Shown piece by piece: positions 41,720 to 50,110 of a stretch of DNA of 64,000 bases (position 1 is the stretch's first letter; each line of letters starts with the position of its first letter). Both the position numbers and the translations under genes were made by a program. The notes under the pieces are model-generated. The model did not search any database, had not been told where the DNA came from, and saw nothing but the letters and a program-made list of their open reading frames with translations. The stretch is from Haloactinospora alba (GTDB lineage Bacteria > Actinomycetota > Actinomycetes > Streptosporangiales > Streptosporangiaceae), in the NCBI RefSeq assembly GCF_006717075.1, contig NZ_VFQC01000002.1, positions 1 to 64,000 of the forward strand. The letters are read 5' to 3'.

Positions 41720-42040
41720 ATGAGCTGGCTGCTGTTGATCGGCGCGATCATCACCGAAGTGCTGGCGACGACCAGCATGAAGATGTCCGAGGGGTTCACC
41801 CGTCTGTGGCCCAGCATCGGCATGGTGGTCGGCTACGTCGTCGCCCTGGGGCTACTCACCCTGACCCTGCGCACCCTGGAGGTCAGTACCGCCTACGCCA
41901 TGTGGTCGGGCCTGGGAACCGCGCTCGTGGCGGTCATCGGTGTGTTCGCCTTCGGTGAGACCATGGACTGGACGAAACTCGTCGGACTCGCACTGATCAT
42001 CGCCGGAGTCATGCTGCTGAACCTCGCCGGGGCGCACTGA
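41720..42040 (+). CDS. SMR family efflux protein
   Basis: The 106-residue protein has four membrane helices and the SMR glutamate E13 in IITEVLATTSMKMS. It resembles QacC/EmrE-type proteins and ends GVMLLNLAGAH. GGAGG is five bases ahead of the ATG at 41720. Its stop overlaps the ATG of a TetR gene (TGATG), so exporter and regulator form a self-controlled unit. It is not closely similar to the SMR pair at 16699-17393. Confidence 0.9.
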   Translation: MSWLLLIGAIITEVLATTSMKMSEGFTRLWPSIGMVVGYVVALGLLTLTLRTLEVSTAYAMWSGLGTALVAVIGVFAFGETMDWTKLVGLALIIAGVMLLNLAGAH

Positions 42041-42600
42041 TGGGAACACGCCGGGGACCCAACGACCCGCACCGGCGGGACCGCATCATCGCCGCCACGC
42101 AGACGGTGGTCGCCGAACGCGGCGTCGCCGGGCTGACCCACCGCGCGGTCGCGAAGCGGGCGGGGGTCCCGCTCGGCTCGACCACTTACTACTTCGCCAC
42201 CCTGGAGGAACTACTCCACGCCGCGCTGGAGCGGGCGGCCCAGCGCTACACGACGCTGTTACGGGAGTGGGCCGCCCGGTTCGACACCACCCCCGGGCCG
42301 GCGGAGCTGGCCGACGCGCTCACCGACCTCATCGCCGACTTCCTCGGCCCGGACCGGGAGCAGAACATCGTGGAGTGCGAGCTGTACGTGGCGGCGCTGC
42401 GGCGCCCCGCGCTACGGGAGGTGGCGAACAGGTACACCACCGCCACCATCGAGGTGCTGTCCGGGTTCACCACACCGGCCCGGGCGGCCGCGCTCAGCGC
42501 CGCGCTGGACGGGCTGGTCCTGCACGGCCTCACCGCGCCGGAGTCGCTGAGCCGTGCGGACATCGCCACCGTGGTGGAGGCGATCCTCCTCCCCGGGTGA
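42040..42600 (+). CDS. TetR family regulator of the SMR exporter
   Basis: This 186-residue protein has an N-terminal HTH (RDRIIAATQTVVAERGVAGLTHRAVAKRAGVPLGSTTYYF) and a C-terminal TetR domain (LDGLVLHGLTAPE). It is translated from an ATG overlapping the exporter's stop. It most likely represses the operon through the dyad at 41690-41703 and is released by the exporter's substrates. Confidence 0.88.
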   Translation: MGTRRGPNDPHRRDRIIAATQTVVAERGVAGLTHRAVAKRAGVPLGSTTYYFATLEELLHAALERAAQRYTTLLREWAARFDTTPGPAELADALTDLIADFLGPDREQNIVECELYVAALRRPALREVANRYTTATIEVLSGFTTPARAAALSAALDGLVLHGLTAPESLSRADIATVVEAILLPG

Positions 42601-42634
42601 ACAAAACAGCCGGCGGCACGGTCACGTGAGTACG

Positions 42635-42955
42635 CTACTCGCAGGGGCGGCGAGTCACCTCCGCCGTCTCGGCCGCCTCGGCCAGGCCGGTGAGGACACT
42701 CGCGAGCTCCCGCAGCGCTGAGGCGCGCAGCCGGTAGTAGGTGAAGCGCCCGTGCGGTTCCGCAGCGACGAACCCCGCCTCGCGCAGCACACGCAGGTGG
42801 TGGCTGACGGTGGGTTGGCGCGCGCCCGTCTCCTCGATCAGGTGGCAGGTGCACATCCGCTCGGTGGCCAGCAGCCGCACGATGCGAACGCGCAGCGGAT
42901 CACCCAGCAGCTTCACCACGGCGCCGTCGAGCGACGCGTCCAGCACCGACCCCAT
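42635..42955 (-). CDS. arsR: ArsR-type arsenite-responsive repressor
   Basis: The 106-residue winged-helix protein has the metalloid-binding pair C35/C37 in ERMCTCHLIEETG at the recognition-helix entrance and the HTH QPTVSHHLRVLREAGFV. It should repress the ars operon and release on As(III)/Sb(III). It is the last gene of the operon, 54 bases after arsC. A likely operator lies upstream of acr3. Confidence 0.9.
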   Translation of the reverse strand: MGSVLDASLDGAVVKLLGDPLRVRIVRLLATERMCTCHLIEETGARQPTVSHHLRVLREAGFVAAEPHGRFTYYRLRASALRELASVLTGLAEAAETAEVTRRPCE

Positions 42956-43009
42956 AACCGGATGCCACCACCTTCCCGTACAGCCGTCAAACCTCGCGGT
43001 GCGTGGGGG

Positions 43010-43423
43010 TTACGCCCGCGCGGCAGCTCCCAGCTCGTCCAACAGTCCGCGCACGCGCTCCTCGATCTCGGCCCGGATCGGACGCACGTCGGCGAGGGAA
43101 AGCCCGGCGGGGTCGGGTACCGCCCAGTCGAGGTAGCGCTTCCCGGGAAACACCGGGCAGGCGTCGCCGCACCCCATGGTGATGACGACGTCGCTGGCCT
43201 CGACCGCCTCCGCCGACAGCGGGCTCGGCGCGTTGCCGGAGATGTCGACGCCGACCTCGCGCATCGCCGCGACGGCGACCGGGTTGACCGCCGCGCCCGG
43301 ATCGGAACCCGCGGAGCGGATCTCGACGGCGTCCCCGGCGAGGTGGGCGAGGAACCCCGCGGCCATCTGGGAACGTCCGGCGTTGTGCACGCAGACGAAC
43401 AGCACACTGGGTCTGTCGGACAT
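43010..43423 (-). CDS. arsC: Arsenate reductase, low-molecular-weight phosphatase type
   Basis: This protein of 137 residues has the CX5R phosphate loop at C11-R17 (CVHNAGRS), with the further motifs SAGSDPG and DVVITMGCGDACPVFPG, and the DWAVPDPAG stretch. It reduces arsenate to arsenite for export. The extra cysteines near residue 85-90 fit a thioredoxin- or mycothiol-linked mechanism. AAGGGGACCATC precedes the ATG at 43423; it lies 11 bases after acr3. Confidence 0.92.
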   Translation of the reverse strand: MSDRPSVLFVCVHNAGRSQMAAGFLAHLAGDAVEIRSAGSDPGAAVNPVAVAAMREVGVDISGNAPSPLSAEAVEASDVVITMGCGDACPVFPGKRYLDWAVPDPAGLSLADVRPIRAEIEERVRGLLDELGAAARA

Positions 43424-43434
43424 GATGGTCCCCT

Positions 43435-44505
43435 TCACGTTGCGAAGAACCGGCGTGCCCACAGGGACACGTACACCAGCCCCACCAGCACCGGCACCTC
43501 GATGAGCGGGCCGACGACGCCGGCCAGTGCCTGGCCGGAGGTGGCGCCGAACACGCCGATCGCCACCGCGATCGCGAGTTCGAAGTTGTTGCCCGCGGCG
43601 GTGAAGGACAGGGTGGCCGCGCGGGCGTACGGCAGGCGGATGGCCCGCCCCAGCAGCAGGGACAGCCCCCACATCAGGGCGAAGTAGACCAGCAGCGGGA
43701 GGGCGATGCGCGCCACGTCCAGCGGCTGCTCGGTGACCGACTCGCCCTGCAGGGCGAACAGCAGCACGATGGTGAACAGCAGACCGTAGAGGGTGACGGG
43801 GCCGATCCTGGGGAGGAAGCGCCCCTCGTAGGCCTCCCGGCCGCTGGTGCGTTCGCCGAGGACACGGGTCACGTAGCCCGCGGCGAGCGGTATCCCCAGA
43901 AAGATCAGGACGTTCTTGGCGATGTCGAGGGCGGAGACGTCGATACCGGACTGGGGAAGCCCCAACCACCCGGGCAGGACCTCGAGGTAGAACCAGCCCA
44001 GGACGCTGAACAGCAGCACCTGGAAGACGGAGTTCAACGCGACGAGCACCGCGGCCGCCTCCCGGTCGCCGCAGGCCAGGTCGTTCCAGATCACCACCAT
44101 CGCGATACAGCGCGCCAGCCCCACGATGATCAGGCCGGTGCGGTACTCCGGCAGGTCGGGCAGCAGCGCCCAGGCCAGCAGGAACATCAGCGCCGGACCG
44201 ACGATCCAGTTCAGCGCGAGGGAGGGGATCAGCATCCGGTAGTCGCGGGTCACGGTGTCCAGCCGGTCGTAGCGCACCTTGGCCAGCACCGGGTACATCA
44301 TCAGCAGCAGCCCCAGGGCGATGGGCAGGGACACCCCGTCGACCTCGACCACCGCGAGCAGGTCGTGCAGTCCGGGAAAGACACGCCCCAGGACCAGCCC
44401 GGCGGCCATGGCCAGACCGATCCACACGGGGAGGAACCGGTCCACGGCCGACAGCCGCCCGGGCCGTTCGCGCGCAGCCGGCTGCGCCTCAGCCTGTCGC
44501 ACCAC
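43435..44505 (-). CDS. acr3: Arsenite efflux transporter of the ACR3 family
   Basis: The 356-residue protein has about ten membrane helices and the family signature LARCIAMVVIWNDLACGD, in which C133 is the conserved cysteine needed for arsenite transport. FTAAGNNFELAIAVAIGVFG is the second conserved membrane segment. It exports arsenite driven by proton motive force. GTG 44505 is preceded by AAGGAG at seven bases. First gene of acr3-arsC-arsR. Confidence 0.93.
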   Translation of the reverse strand: MVRQAEAQPAARERPGRLSAVDRFLPVWIGLAMAAGLVLGRVFPGLHDLLAVVEVDGVSLPIALGLLLMMYPVLAKVRYDRLDTVTRDYRMLIPSLALNWIVGPALMFLLAWALLPDLPEYRTGLIIVGLARCIAMVVIWNDLACGDREAAAVLVALNSVFQVLLFSVLGWFYLEVLPGWLGLPQSGIDVSALDIAKNVLIFLGIPLAAGYVTRVLGERTSGREAYEGRFLPRIGPVTLYGLLFTIVLLFALQGESVTEQPLDVARIALPLLVYFALMWGLSLLLGRAIRLPYARAATLSFTAAGNNFELAIAVAIGVFGATSGQALAGVVGPLIEVPVLVGLVYVSLWARRFFAT

Positions 44506-44551
44506 TCGGCGTCTCCTTCACGGACCACTCGCGGGAACACATCCACGCACT

Positions 44552-44579
44552 TTGATATCAGCGACGATTGATATGTCAA
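44552..44579. promoter_or_regulatory. ArsR operator region
   Basis: Two TTGATAT repeats (44552-44558 and 44568-44574) are present, the second part of TTGATATGTCAA, an imperfect dyad. The site lies about 50-75 bases upstream of acr3 in locally AT-rich DNA. Confidence 0.6.
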
Positions 44580-44714
44580 TCCGGGAAAGGGCCGGACAGG
44601 GGCGGTGAGCCGGATCACCCGCGCTTGACAATCCGCCCATCTCTCGCGAATCCTCGCGGGTCATGCGCGGGGCTCCCCCGCGCTCCCCCGCATCCCCGCA
44701 CCCCGGAGGCCCAT

Positions 44715-45389
44715 GTGAACGAATTCCTCCTCGTACTGACAGGAGCCGGTGTCAGCCTCGTCAGCAGCGTCACCGTCACGTGGCTGCAGGCCAGACACAC
44801 CCGCAAGACGGAGGCGCGCGCCGCCGCCCGGGGCTCGACGCGCCAGCTCACCAGCCTGTTCATCACCGAACGGGACACCCCCGAGAACGGGACGTCCCTG
44901 ACCGAGGCGGAGGTGACCTCGGTCGCGATCGCCGACCGCCGCACCCGGGAACGCGTGCAGACCCTGGTCCGGCTGCTGCGCGAGCTGGACCTGCCCGAGC
45001 TCCGGGAGCTCAGCGGGACGGAGCCGCAACGCGCGCGGCGCACGCTGTGCGACCACGCGCTGGAGGTGCTGGGCGCCCACTTCCGCGGCGAACGGCTCCC
45101 GGCCGTGCCGCAGGACGTCCAGCGGATGCTCGACGTCGAGGACGAGGCGCTGAGCATCCACGCCGGCGGCGCACCGGACAGCACGGCCGCGGCCTCCTCC
45201 GGTTCCGCCACCGGGACCGAGCGCGCGGAGACCTCCCCGACCGGCGGCGGCGAACAACGCGGCGGTTCCGGTAAGGGGAACCGCGGCTCGAGCGGGCGGA
45301 AAACCGCGGGCAAGGAGAGCGGCAAGAAGGAAACCGCCGGTGCGGACACCGGCGGCCAACGCGACGACGCCGAACCCGGGGACGGCTAG
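44715..45389 (+). CDS. Membrane-anchored protein with a disordered basic/acidic tail
   Basis: This 224-residue protein starts at GTG 44715, five bases after GGAGG. Residues 3-24 (EFLLVLTGAGVSLVSSVTVTW) form one membrane helix. A charged, mostly helical domain follows (about 25-145, with RVQTLVRLLRELDLPELREL), then a Gly/Ser/Lys-rich disordered tail. I do not recognise a family. It may be a single-pass cytoplasm-facing protein. It stands alone and ends in a strong hairpin. Confidence 0.7.
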   Translation: MNEFLLVLTGAGVSLVSSVTVTWLQARHTRKTEARAAARGSTRQLTSLFITERDTPENGTSLTEAEVTSVAIADRRTRERVQTLVRLLRELDLPELRELSGTEPQRARRTLCDHALEVLGAHFRGERLPAVPQDVQRMLDVEDEALSIHAGGAPDSTAAASSGSATGTERAETSPTGGGEQRGGSGKGNRGSSGRKTAGKESGKKETAGADTGGQRDDAEPGDG

Positions 45390-45393
45390 CCAC

Positions 45394-45428
45394 TGTGTGG
45401 GGGGCTCCCCGGGGGAGCCCCCCACACA
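45394..45428. terminator. Strong hairpin between convergent genes
   Basis: A 17-bp perfect inverted repeat (45394-45410 and 45412-45428) starts five bases after the stop of the membrane-anchored protein. Confidence 0.85.
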
Positions 45429-45432
45429 CGAC

Positions 45433-45467
45433 GGGCGCCCCCGGCTGGGGGATGGCCGGGGGCGCCC
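45433..45467 (-). terminator. Terminator of the protease gene
   Basis: A perfect 13-bp stem (45433-45445 with 45455-45467) and nine-base loop, 46 bases beyond the protease stop. Confidence 0.75.
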
Positions 45468-45513
45468 GGATCAGGGCCCGTTGCCCGCGGGCGGGCAACG
45501 CCTCACACCTGGG

Positions 45514-46644
45514 TTAGTTCGTCACCAGGGTCAGGTTCCAGCGGTCGAGGATCGGGTTCACCGGCTGGAAGTACGTGGTACCTCCCCAGGTGCAGTCGCC
45601 CGAACCGCCCGAGGTCACACCCTGGGCCTGGTCGCCGCTGATGAAGGAGCCGCCGGAGTCACCGGGCTCGGCGCACACCGTGGTGCGGGTCAGGCCGTGG
45701 ACGGTGCCCGAGGGGTAGGACACGGTCTGGTTCTTGGCCTCGACGGTGCCGCAGTGCCAGCCGGTGGTGGAGCCGGACCGGCAGATGGAGGCGCCGACGC
45801 TGGCCTCGGTGGAGCCGGCGACCGGTTGCGAGCTGCCGCTCACCCGCGAGGTGGGGTTCCAGTTGGTGGTGTTGCCGACGTAGGCCATGTCGCTGCCCGG
45901 GAAGTCCGAGCCCTGGAAGGTGCCGCTGCCGTTCGAGCTGCCGCTGGCGCTCTCACCGACCGAGCCGCAGTGGCCGGCGGTGACGAACCCTTCGGTCACG
46001 GCGAAGCCGATCGAGCAACGTCCGCCGCTCCCCATGTAGTAGGGGTCGCCGCCCACGATGTCCTCGAGCTTGCGGGGGGATTCCTTGCTCTCCTGGACGG
46101 AGACGGCGTCCGCGTCCACACCGGCCTCGGAGACGAACTCCTCCGCCTCTCCGGTCGCGCCCGGTTTCACCGTCATCACGACGGTGTCCTCGTCGGCGTC
46201 CGGGTACCAGCCGGTGATGCTCTTGTCGTGGTCGGACGCGTGCTCGTTCAGGGTGTCGACCACGCTGTTGAGGGCGTCCTCGCCGTAGGTGACGACCTCG
46301 GCCTCGGCACCGGCGTCCCGGACGGTCTTCGCCGCGTCCTTGTCGGTGACGGAGACGGTGAGCTCCCCGGACTCGGTGTCGAAGACCGCACCGCCGAAGT
46401 CCGAGCCCAGAGCCTCGCGGAGTTTCTGCTCCTTCTTCTGGGCCTGGTTCTGCTGCTGTAGCAGCTCGTCGGCCTCGCCCTCGGAAATGTCGAGGTCGCG
46501 TTCCATCGCCTCGAGCTGGGCGGGGTCACTGACGTCGGCGGCGGTGTCGGCGGAAGCGGCGGCGGCACCGGTGGTTACCAGGCCGGCCGCGAGTCCGACG
46601 CTACCGAGGATATGAATAACGGGGGATTTGGGGGATTTTCGCAC
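45514..46644 (-). CDS. Secreted S1-family serine protease with alpha-lytic-type prodomain
   Basis: The preproprotein has 376 residues. A signal peptide (1-33, ending AAAASA) is followed by a prodomain (about 34-195) that folds the protease. The mature domain starts near DIVGGDPYYMG and carries H225 (TAGHC), D252 (SDMAYVG) and S330 (GDSGG), with disulfide pairs. The end (VNPILDRWNLTLVTN) and CRSGSTTGWHCGT are close to the Nocardiopsis acid-stable protease and streptogrisins. The enzyme is exported and frees itself from the prodomain. The GTG at 46644 has AAGGAG at eight bases. A TTTACC-N5-GGTAAA dyad lies about 112 bases upstream. Confidence 0.93.
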   Translation of the reverse strand: MRKSPKSPVIHILGSVGLAAGLVTTGAAAASADTAADVSDPAQLEAMERDLDISEGEADELLQQQNQAQKKEQKLREALGSDFGGAVFDTESGELTVSVTDKDAAKTVRDAGAEAEVVTYGEDALNSVVDTLNEHASDHDKSITGWYPDADEDTVVMTVKPGATGEAEEFVSEAGVDADAVSVQESKESPRKLEDIVGGDPYYMGSGGRCSIGFAVTEGFVTAGHCGSVGESASGSSNGSGTFQGSDFPGSDMAYVGNTTNWNPTSRVSGSSQPVAGSTEASVGASICRSGSTTGWHCGTVEAKNQTVSYPSGTVHGLTRTTVCAEPGDSGGSFISGDQAQGVTSGGSGDCTWGGTTYFQPVNPILDRWNLTLVTN

Positions 46645-47096
46645 GTGTCTTTCTCCTTGATCGGGGGTGGAACAAGGCACTGTGCTGGTGAGACGGGCGC
46701 CTCACCCCTTGATCCGTCAGCGGAACCGGGCCTTGTGGGACCGGCCCCGCCGTTATTTACCTAAGCGGTAAACGCCAGGAACCATAAACGAGCGCGACGC
46801 TGAGCGACAGCCCCTGTACGTGGGGGCCTCCCCCGCCGACTCCGCAGCGTGAGAACCACCGGGGTACCTATTTCCTAGTGCTCCGGTCGGTTCCTTCCGG
46901 TCTGCAGTGCGGAGTTACAAAAGCGAAAAGTCAAAAAAAGTATTCATAATGTATTTAAACATCACGAGCGTGGCCGGATTCGGCCACATCGGATGGAATA
47001 CAGTTCGGCTCTGCTGTCACCGCACGTTCCGCGCGTCACACGGGCCCCGACAGGGCATAATCCCCCCACACGATCCGCGAGATTAGGGGGACAACC
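46645..47096. promoter_or_regulatory. Divergent control region of protease and GlsB-type gene
   Basis: There is no gene in these 452 bases. The dyad TTTACC-TAAGC-GGTAAA at 46756-46772 is a good operator candidate for the protease. GTGGCCG/CGGCCAC (46970-46987) forms a small hairpin. An A-rich stretch at 46917-46960 is unusual for this genome and probably part of a promoter. Confidence 0.5.
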
Positions 47097-47357
47097 GTGG
47101 AGATCACCGGCATCATCAGCGCCATCGTCATCGGCCTGGTCCTGGGGGCGGTGGCCCGGCTCATCGTGCCGGGCAAGCAGCACCTGCCCATCTGGTTGAC
47201 GATCGTGATCGGGATCGTCGCGGCACTCCTCGGTACCTGGATCGCCGGTGCCATCGCGGTCGGCATGATCCTGACGATCATCATCCAGCTCATCATCGCG
47301 GCGCTGGGGGTGTACCTCATCGACGGCGCGTGGAGCGCCGGGCACCGTTCCCGGTGA
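47097..47357 (+). CDS. GlsB/YeaQ/YmgE family membrane protein
   Basis: The 86-residue protein consists of three short membrane helices with the family motif GLVLGAVARLIVPGKQ and IVGIVAALLGTWIAGA-like glycine spacing (GIVAALLGTWIAGAI). The family is induced by stress and has no settled biochemical function. It starts at GTG 47097 after GGGGGACAACC. It is single, followed by a 13-bp hairpin terminator. Confidence 0.88.
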   Translation: MEITGIISAIVIGLVLGAVARLIVPGKQHLPIWLTIVIGIVAALLGTWIAGAIAVGMILTIIIQLIIAALGVYLIDGAWSAGHRSR

Positions 47358-47393
47358 CGACCACCGCGCACGGGGGCGGCACCGGCACGGAAA

Positions 47394-47425
47394 GGTGGCC
47401 CGGACACCACCATGTCCGGGCCACC
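47394..47425 (+). terminator. Terminator of the GlsB-type gene
   Basis: Perfect 13-bp stem (47394-47406 and 47413-47425) with a six-base loop CCACCA. Confidence 0.85.
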
Positions 47426-47537
47426 ACGCCCCCGGGCGGGGCAATCCGGCTCCGGACTCTTCGCCCCGGGAACCCCCACAGATCCCAGGACGCCCCGCTG
47501 TCCGAAACCGGCCCGTGCCGCGCCACCCGGGGGCCGA

Positions 47538-47574
47538 CGTGCGTTCCGTCGCAGGCGGTGGAACGGAACGCACG
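47538..47574 (-). terminator. Terminator of the acidic secreted protein gene
   Basis: A 12-bp perfect stem (47538-47549 with 47563-47574), 15 bases past the stop at 47589. Confidence 0.75.
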
Positions 47575-47588
47575 GTTCCACAAGGGTC

Positions 47589-48518
47589 TTACAGAACCGA
47601 GGCGTCGTCCTCGACGTCGGCGAGGTCGTTGTCATTGACCGTGTCCTCGACCTCGTCCTTCACCTCGGAGGCGGAGTCCTCCACCTCGTCAGCGGAGTCC
47701 GGGACGTCCGCCGGGGCGGGGGCGTCCTGCGGGAGCTTGTCGGTGGGAACCTCGTCCTTGACCTCGTCCACCCGGTCGGTGACGTCCTCGGCCTTCTCGG
47801 TCACCTCGGAGGCCTGGTCCCGGGTCTCGCCGGTGGGCTCCGGCAGGTTGTCCGTGCCGGTGGCGGGCAGCGCGTTCCCGACGTCCTCCGTGGTCACGGG
47901 GGACTGGGGCAGGTTCTTCACCACCGGGGAGGCGTCGGGCAGCTCGTTGGCGAGCTCGCCGGCCGCCTCGGTGGTGCGCGGCAGCACCGCGCTGGCCTTG
48001 TCCGCCACTCCGGTCTCGGGGAGTTCGGCGTTCTGCGGCAGCGTCCGGGCTCCGTCACCGTGCAGCACCTTGTTCACGGTGCTGTGCACGGTCCCGTTCG
48101 CCCCCGGGGCGACGTGCTGGACCGGGAGCGTGTTGACCGCCTTGTGCACGGTGCCGTTGGGCGCCGGGGCGGCGGTGTGCTGGACCGGGTTCTCCACGTC
48201 GGCCGCCTCGCCGACCGTGGTGAGCGCGTCGTCCACCTCGTTGGTCAGAGGCGAGACATCCCCGCTGGGGGTGGTGAGGTTGCTCGCGGCCGGGGCAGGC
48301 AGCGTCTGCGCGGGCTCCGGGGACTCGAGGTTCTCCTGCAGCATGTGCGCGGCACCCGCCGTCGCTTCCGGCAGACCGGTCACGGTCGGAGCGACGTCCT
48401 GCGGCCCGGCGGGGCCGACGGCGTCCGCTCCGGCGATCCCGGCGCCGAAGGCGACGAACCCGGCGGCGCCGGCCGCGACGATGGCGGTCTTGGCGGAAGT
48501 GCGAGCGAACTGGAACAT
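47589..48518 (-). CDS. Secreted acidic low-complexity protein
   Basis: At 309 residues this has a signal peptide (about 1-32, AAGAAGFVAFGAGIAGADA). The middle contains two copies of a NGTVHxxVN motif (NGTVHKAVN and NGTVHSTVN). The C-terminal 90 residues are very acidic, with repeated EVxDEVxD units such as TDRVDEVKDEV and SASEVKDEVEDTV. No enzyme domain is visible. It is probably extracellular, or bound to the wall without a sorting signal. GGAAGGAATTCCC precedes the ATG. It resembles its neighbour at 48879-49883 in style, though not clearly in sequence. Confidence 0.75.
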   Translation of the reverse strand: MFQFARTSAKTAIVAAGAAGFVAFGAGIAGADAVGPAGPQDVAPTVTGLPEATAGAAHMLQENLESPEPAQTLPAPAASNLTTPSGDVSPLTNEVDDALTTVGEAADVENPVQHTAAPAPNGTVHKAVNTLPVQHVAPGANGTVHSTVNKVLHGDGARTLPQNAELPETGVADKASAVLPRTTEAAGELANELPDASPVVKNLPQSPVTTEDVGNALPATGTDNLPEPTGETRDQASEVTEKAEDVTDRVDEVKDEVPTDKLPQDAPAPADVPDSADEVEDSASEVKDEVEDTVNDNDLADVEDDASVL

Positions 48519-48878
48519 GGGAATTCCTTCCGGATCTGTGTCTCGATTGCTGCTGTCAGGGAACAGGCGAATCTCTCCGCCCTGACCGTGAGTGCCCTGG
48601 CCGGGGGCATCGGTGCACGGTCGTGGTGGTTATGGAAGGGTTCCTCCGGCGTTCCACCGCCACGCTTGGTGAGCGCGGCCAGCGAGTGCCGGTCAGTCGG
48701 AGCGGGTCTGGCGGACCCCGCCGGCTGACGTGAACCGCGTGACGCTGGGCGGCACGGGGCTCACGTCAGCCCCCAGAATTCGGGTGGCGGCTGGGAAGGG
48801 GCGTCAACGCCAGAGGGGAACCGGCCCGTACGGGAGCGTCACTGAGCGCTGCGGCACGGTTCCCGGTGGTGGCGGACG
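48519..48878. other. Intergenic stretch with one hairpin
   Basis: 360 bases between two minus-strand genes. GGCTGACGTGA (48723-48733) pairs with TCACGTCAGCC (48761-48771) and may terminate the upstream gene. The rest should hold the promoter of the acidic protein gene; no gene seen. Confidence 0.5.
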
Positions 48879-49883
48879 CTAGTCCGGAGAGACGGTCGGC
48901 TCGTCGGCCGGACCGTTCGGGAGAGTGTCGAGTGCGTTGCGGGCCTGCTGCACACTGCCGACACCGGGCGACACGGTGACAACGTCGCCGAGGTAGCCGG
49001 CAGCGCCCGCGGCCGGGGAGGAACCGGAGGACGCCGAGTTCAGCACGGCGGAGGTTCCGCTCCGGTCACTGCTGCCGTGCTCCACCGGGGTGTCGGCGGG
49101 CGCCGGCTCGGCCGTGGGAACTTCCTCGCTGTCCGCCTGGGCGGGCTCGCGGGGCGTGTCCACCGCGAAGCGGACACTGTCGTCCCGCTCGCCGCTGGTG
49201 TCGGGGGCGGGAGTCCGTGCGGAGTCCTCGCCCTTCCCGCTGGCGTCGTCCTCAGCGCCAGTGTCGTCGCGGCTCTCGGAGTCGTCCCCGGTGCCGGTCC
49301 CACCACCGGGCTCCGTGGACGCGGGAGGCTCCGCAGAGACCACCTCGTCCACAGTTCCGGGAAGGTCGCTGACCGCGCGGTCGGCGTGCTCCAGCGCGTC
49401 CCGGGCATCGGGAACGTCGGTGCCCAGGGCCGCGGAAACGGGTGCGGCCTCCGGCGAGGAGGCGGGCAGGGACCGCTGCGTGTGCTGCTGAGCCTCGGCG
49501 GACCGCTCGGCCGCCTCGGACGCTTGCTGATCCGTTCCCGTCTCCTGGGCGGCGTTCTGCCGGGCAGCGCTGTCGGAGGTCGCCTCCTCGGCTGCCCTGT
49601 CGGCCTCCGCGCTGGCGGAGGCGGGATCCTCCACCGGCTCGCCCGCGTCCTCCGACAGTTCGCCGGGGGACTGCTCAGCTGAGGCCGGTGCCGCGTGGGC
49701 GGCCTCGTCAGCGGTCTCGTTGGCCGTACCGACCGTGTCGGCGCTGGCCGCTGCGGTACCGAGAAGCCAGCCGGCGACGAGGATTCCGGCGACGACGGCC
49801 ACCCGGCCCAGCAGGTTCCGTCCGTGCAGGCGCGCGGCGGCGACGGCGTGGCGCACACGCCCCGCTTCGCCGGTACGCAGCAC
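48879..49883 (-). CDS. Secreted or membrane-anchored low-complexity protein
   Basis: This 334-residue protein starts at GTG 49883, after GGGAGGTAGTTCC. A basic N-terminus is followed by a hydrophobic segment (about 24-48, VAVVAGILVAGWLLGTAAASA) that can be a signal peptide or anchor. The remainder is Ala-, Glu-, Ser- and Asp-rich without a fold I recognise (for example GTGTGDDSESRDDTGAEDD). The C-terminal part has a possible short helical repeat (SVQQARNALDTLPNG). It may be a cell-envelope spacer protein. It is the second of two adjacent low-complexity exported proteins. Confidence 0.7.
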   Translation of the reverse strand: MLRTGEAGRVRHAVAAARLHGRNLLGRVAVVAGILVAGWLLGTAAASADTVGTANETADEAAHAAPASAEQSPGELSEDAGEPVEDPASASAEADRAAEEATSDSAARQNAAQETGTDQQASEAAERSAEAQQHTQRSLPASSPEAAPVSAALGTDVPDARDALEHADRAVSDLPGTVDEVVSAEPPASTEPGGGTGTGDDSESRDDTGAEDDASGKGEDSARTPAPDTSGERDDSVRFAVDTPREPAQADSEEVPTAEPAPADTPVEHGSSDRSGTSAVLNSASSGSSPAAGAAGYLGDVVTVSPGVGSVQQARNALDTLPNGPADEPTVSPD

Positions 49884-50110
49884 GGAACTACCTCCCTGGA
49901 CCGCTGACACGAGAAATCGAACCGACAGGACCGTCACACCCGCCGCAGGGGCGAACACGCGGAGAGAAGGCCGCTGATGTGCGGTTCCCGTCTGGGTGGG
50001 ACCGTAGCACGATCGCTTCTCAGCGCAACCGGGAACGGCGGAATCTTCCCCGCGCCCGTACCCGACCGGCCCGGGGTGCGGCCGGTGGTGAGCGGCCCGG
50101 ACCGCCTGCC

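Noticed and set aside
46740-46900. Possible riboswitch in the protease leader
   Set aside because: The region has hairpins and GGCGGGGGA-like runs, but I could not fit it to a known riboswitch consensus; only the TTTACC-N5-GGTAAA dyad is retained.
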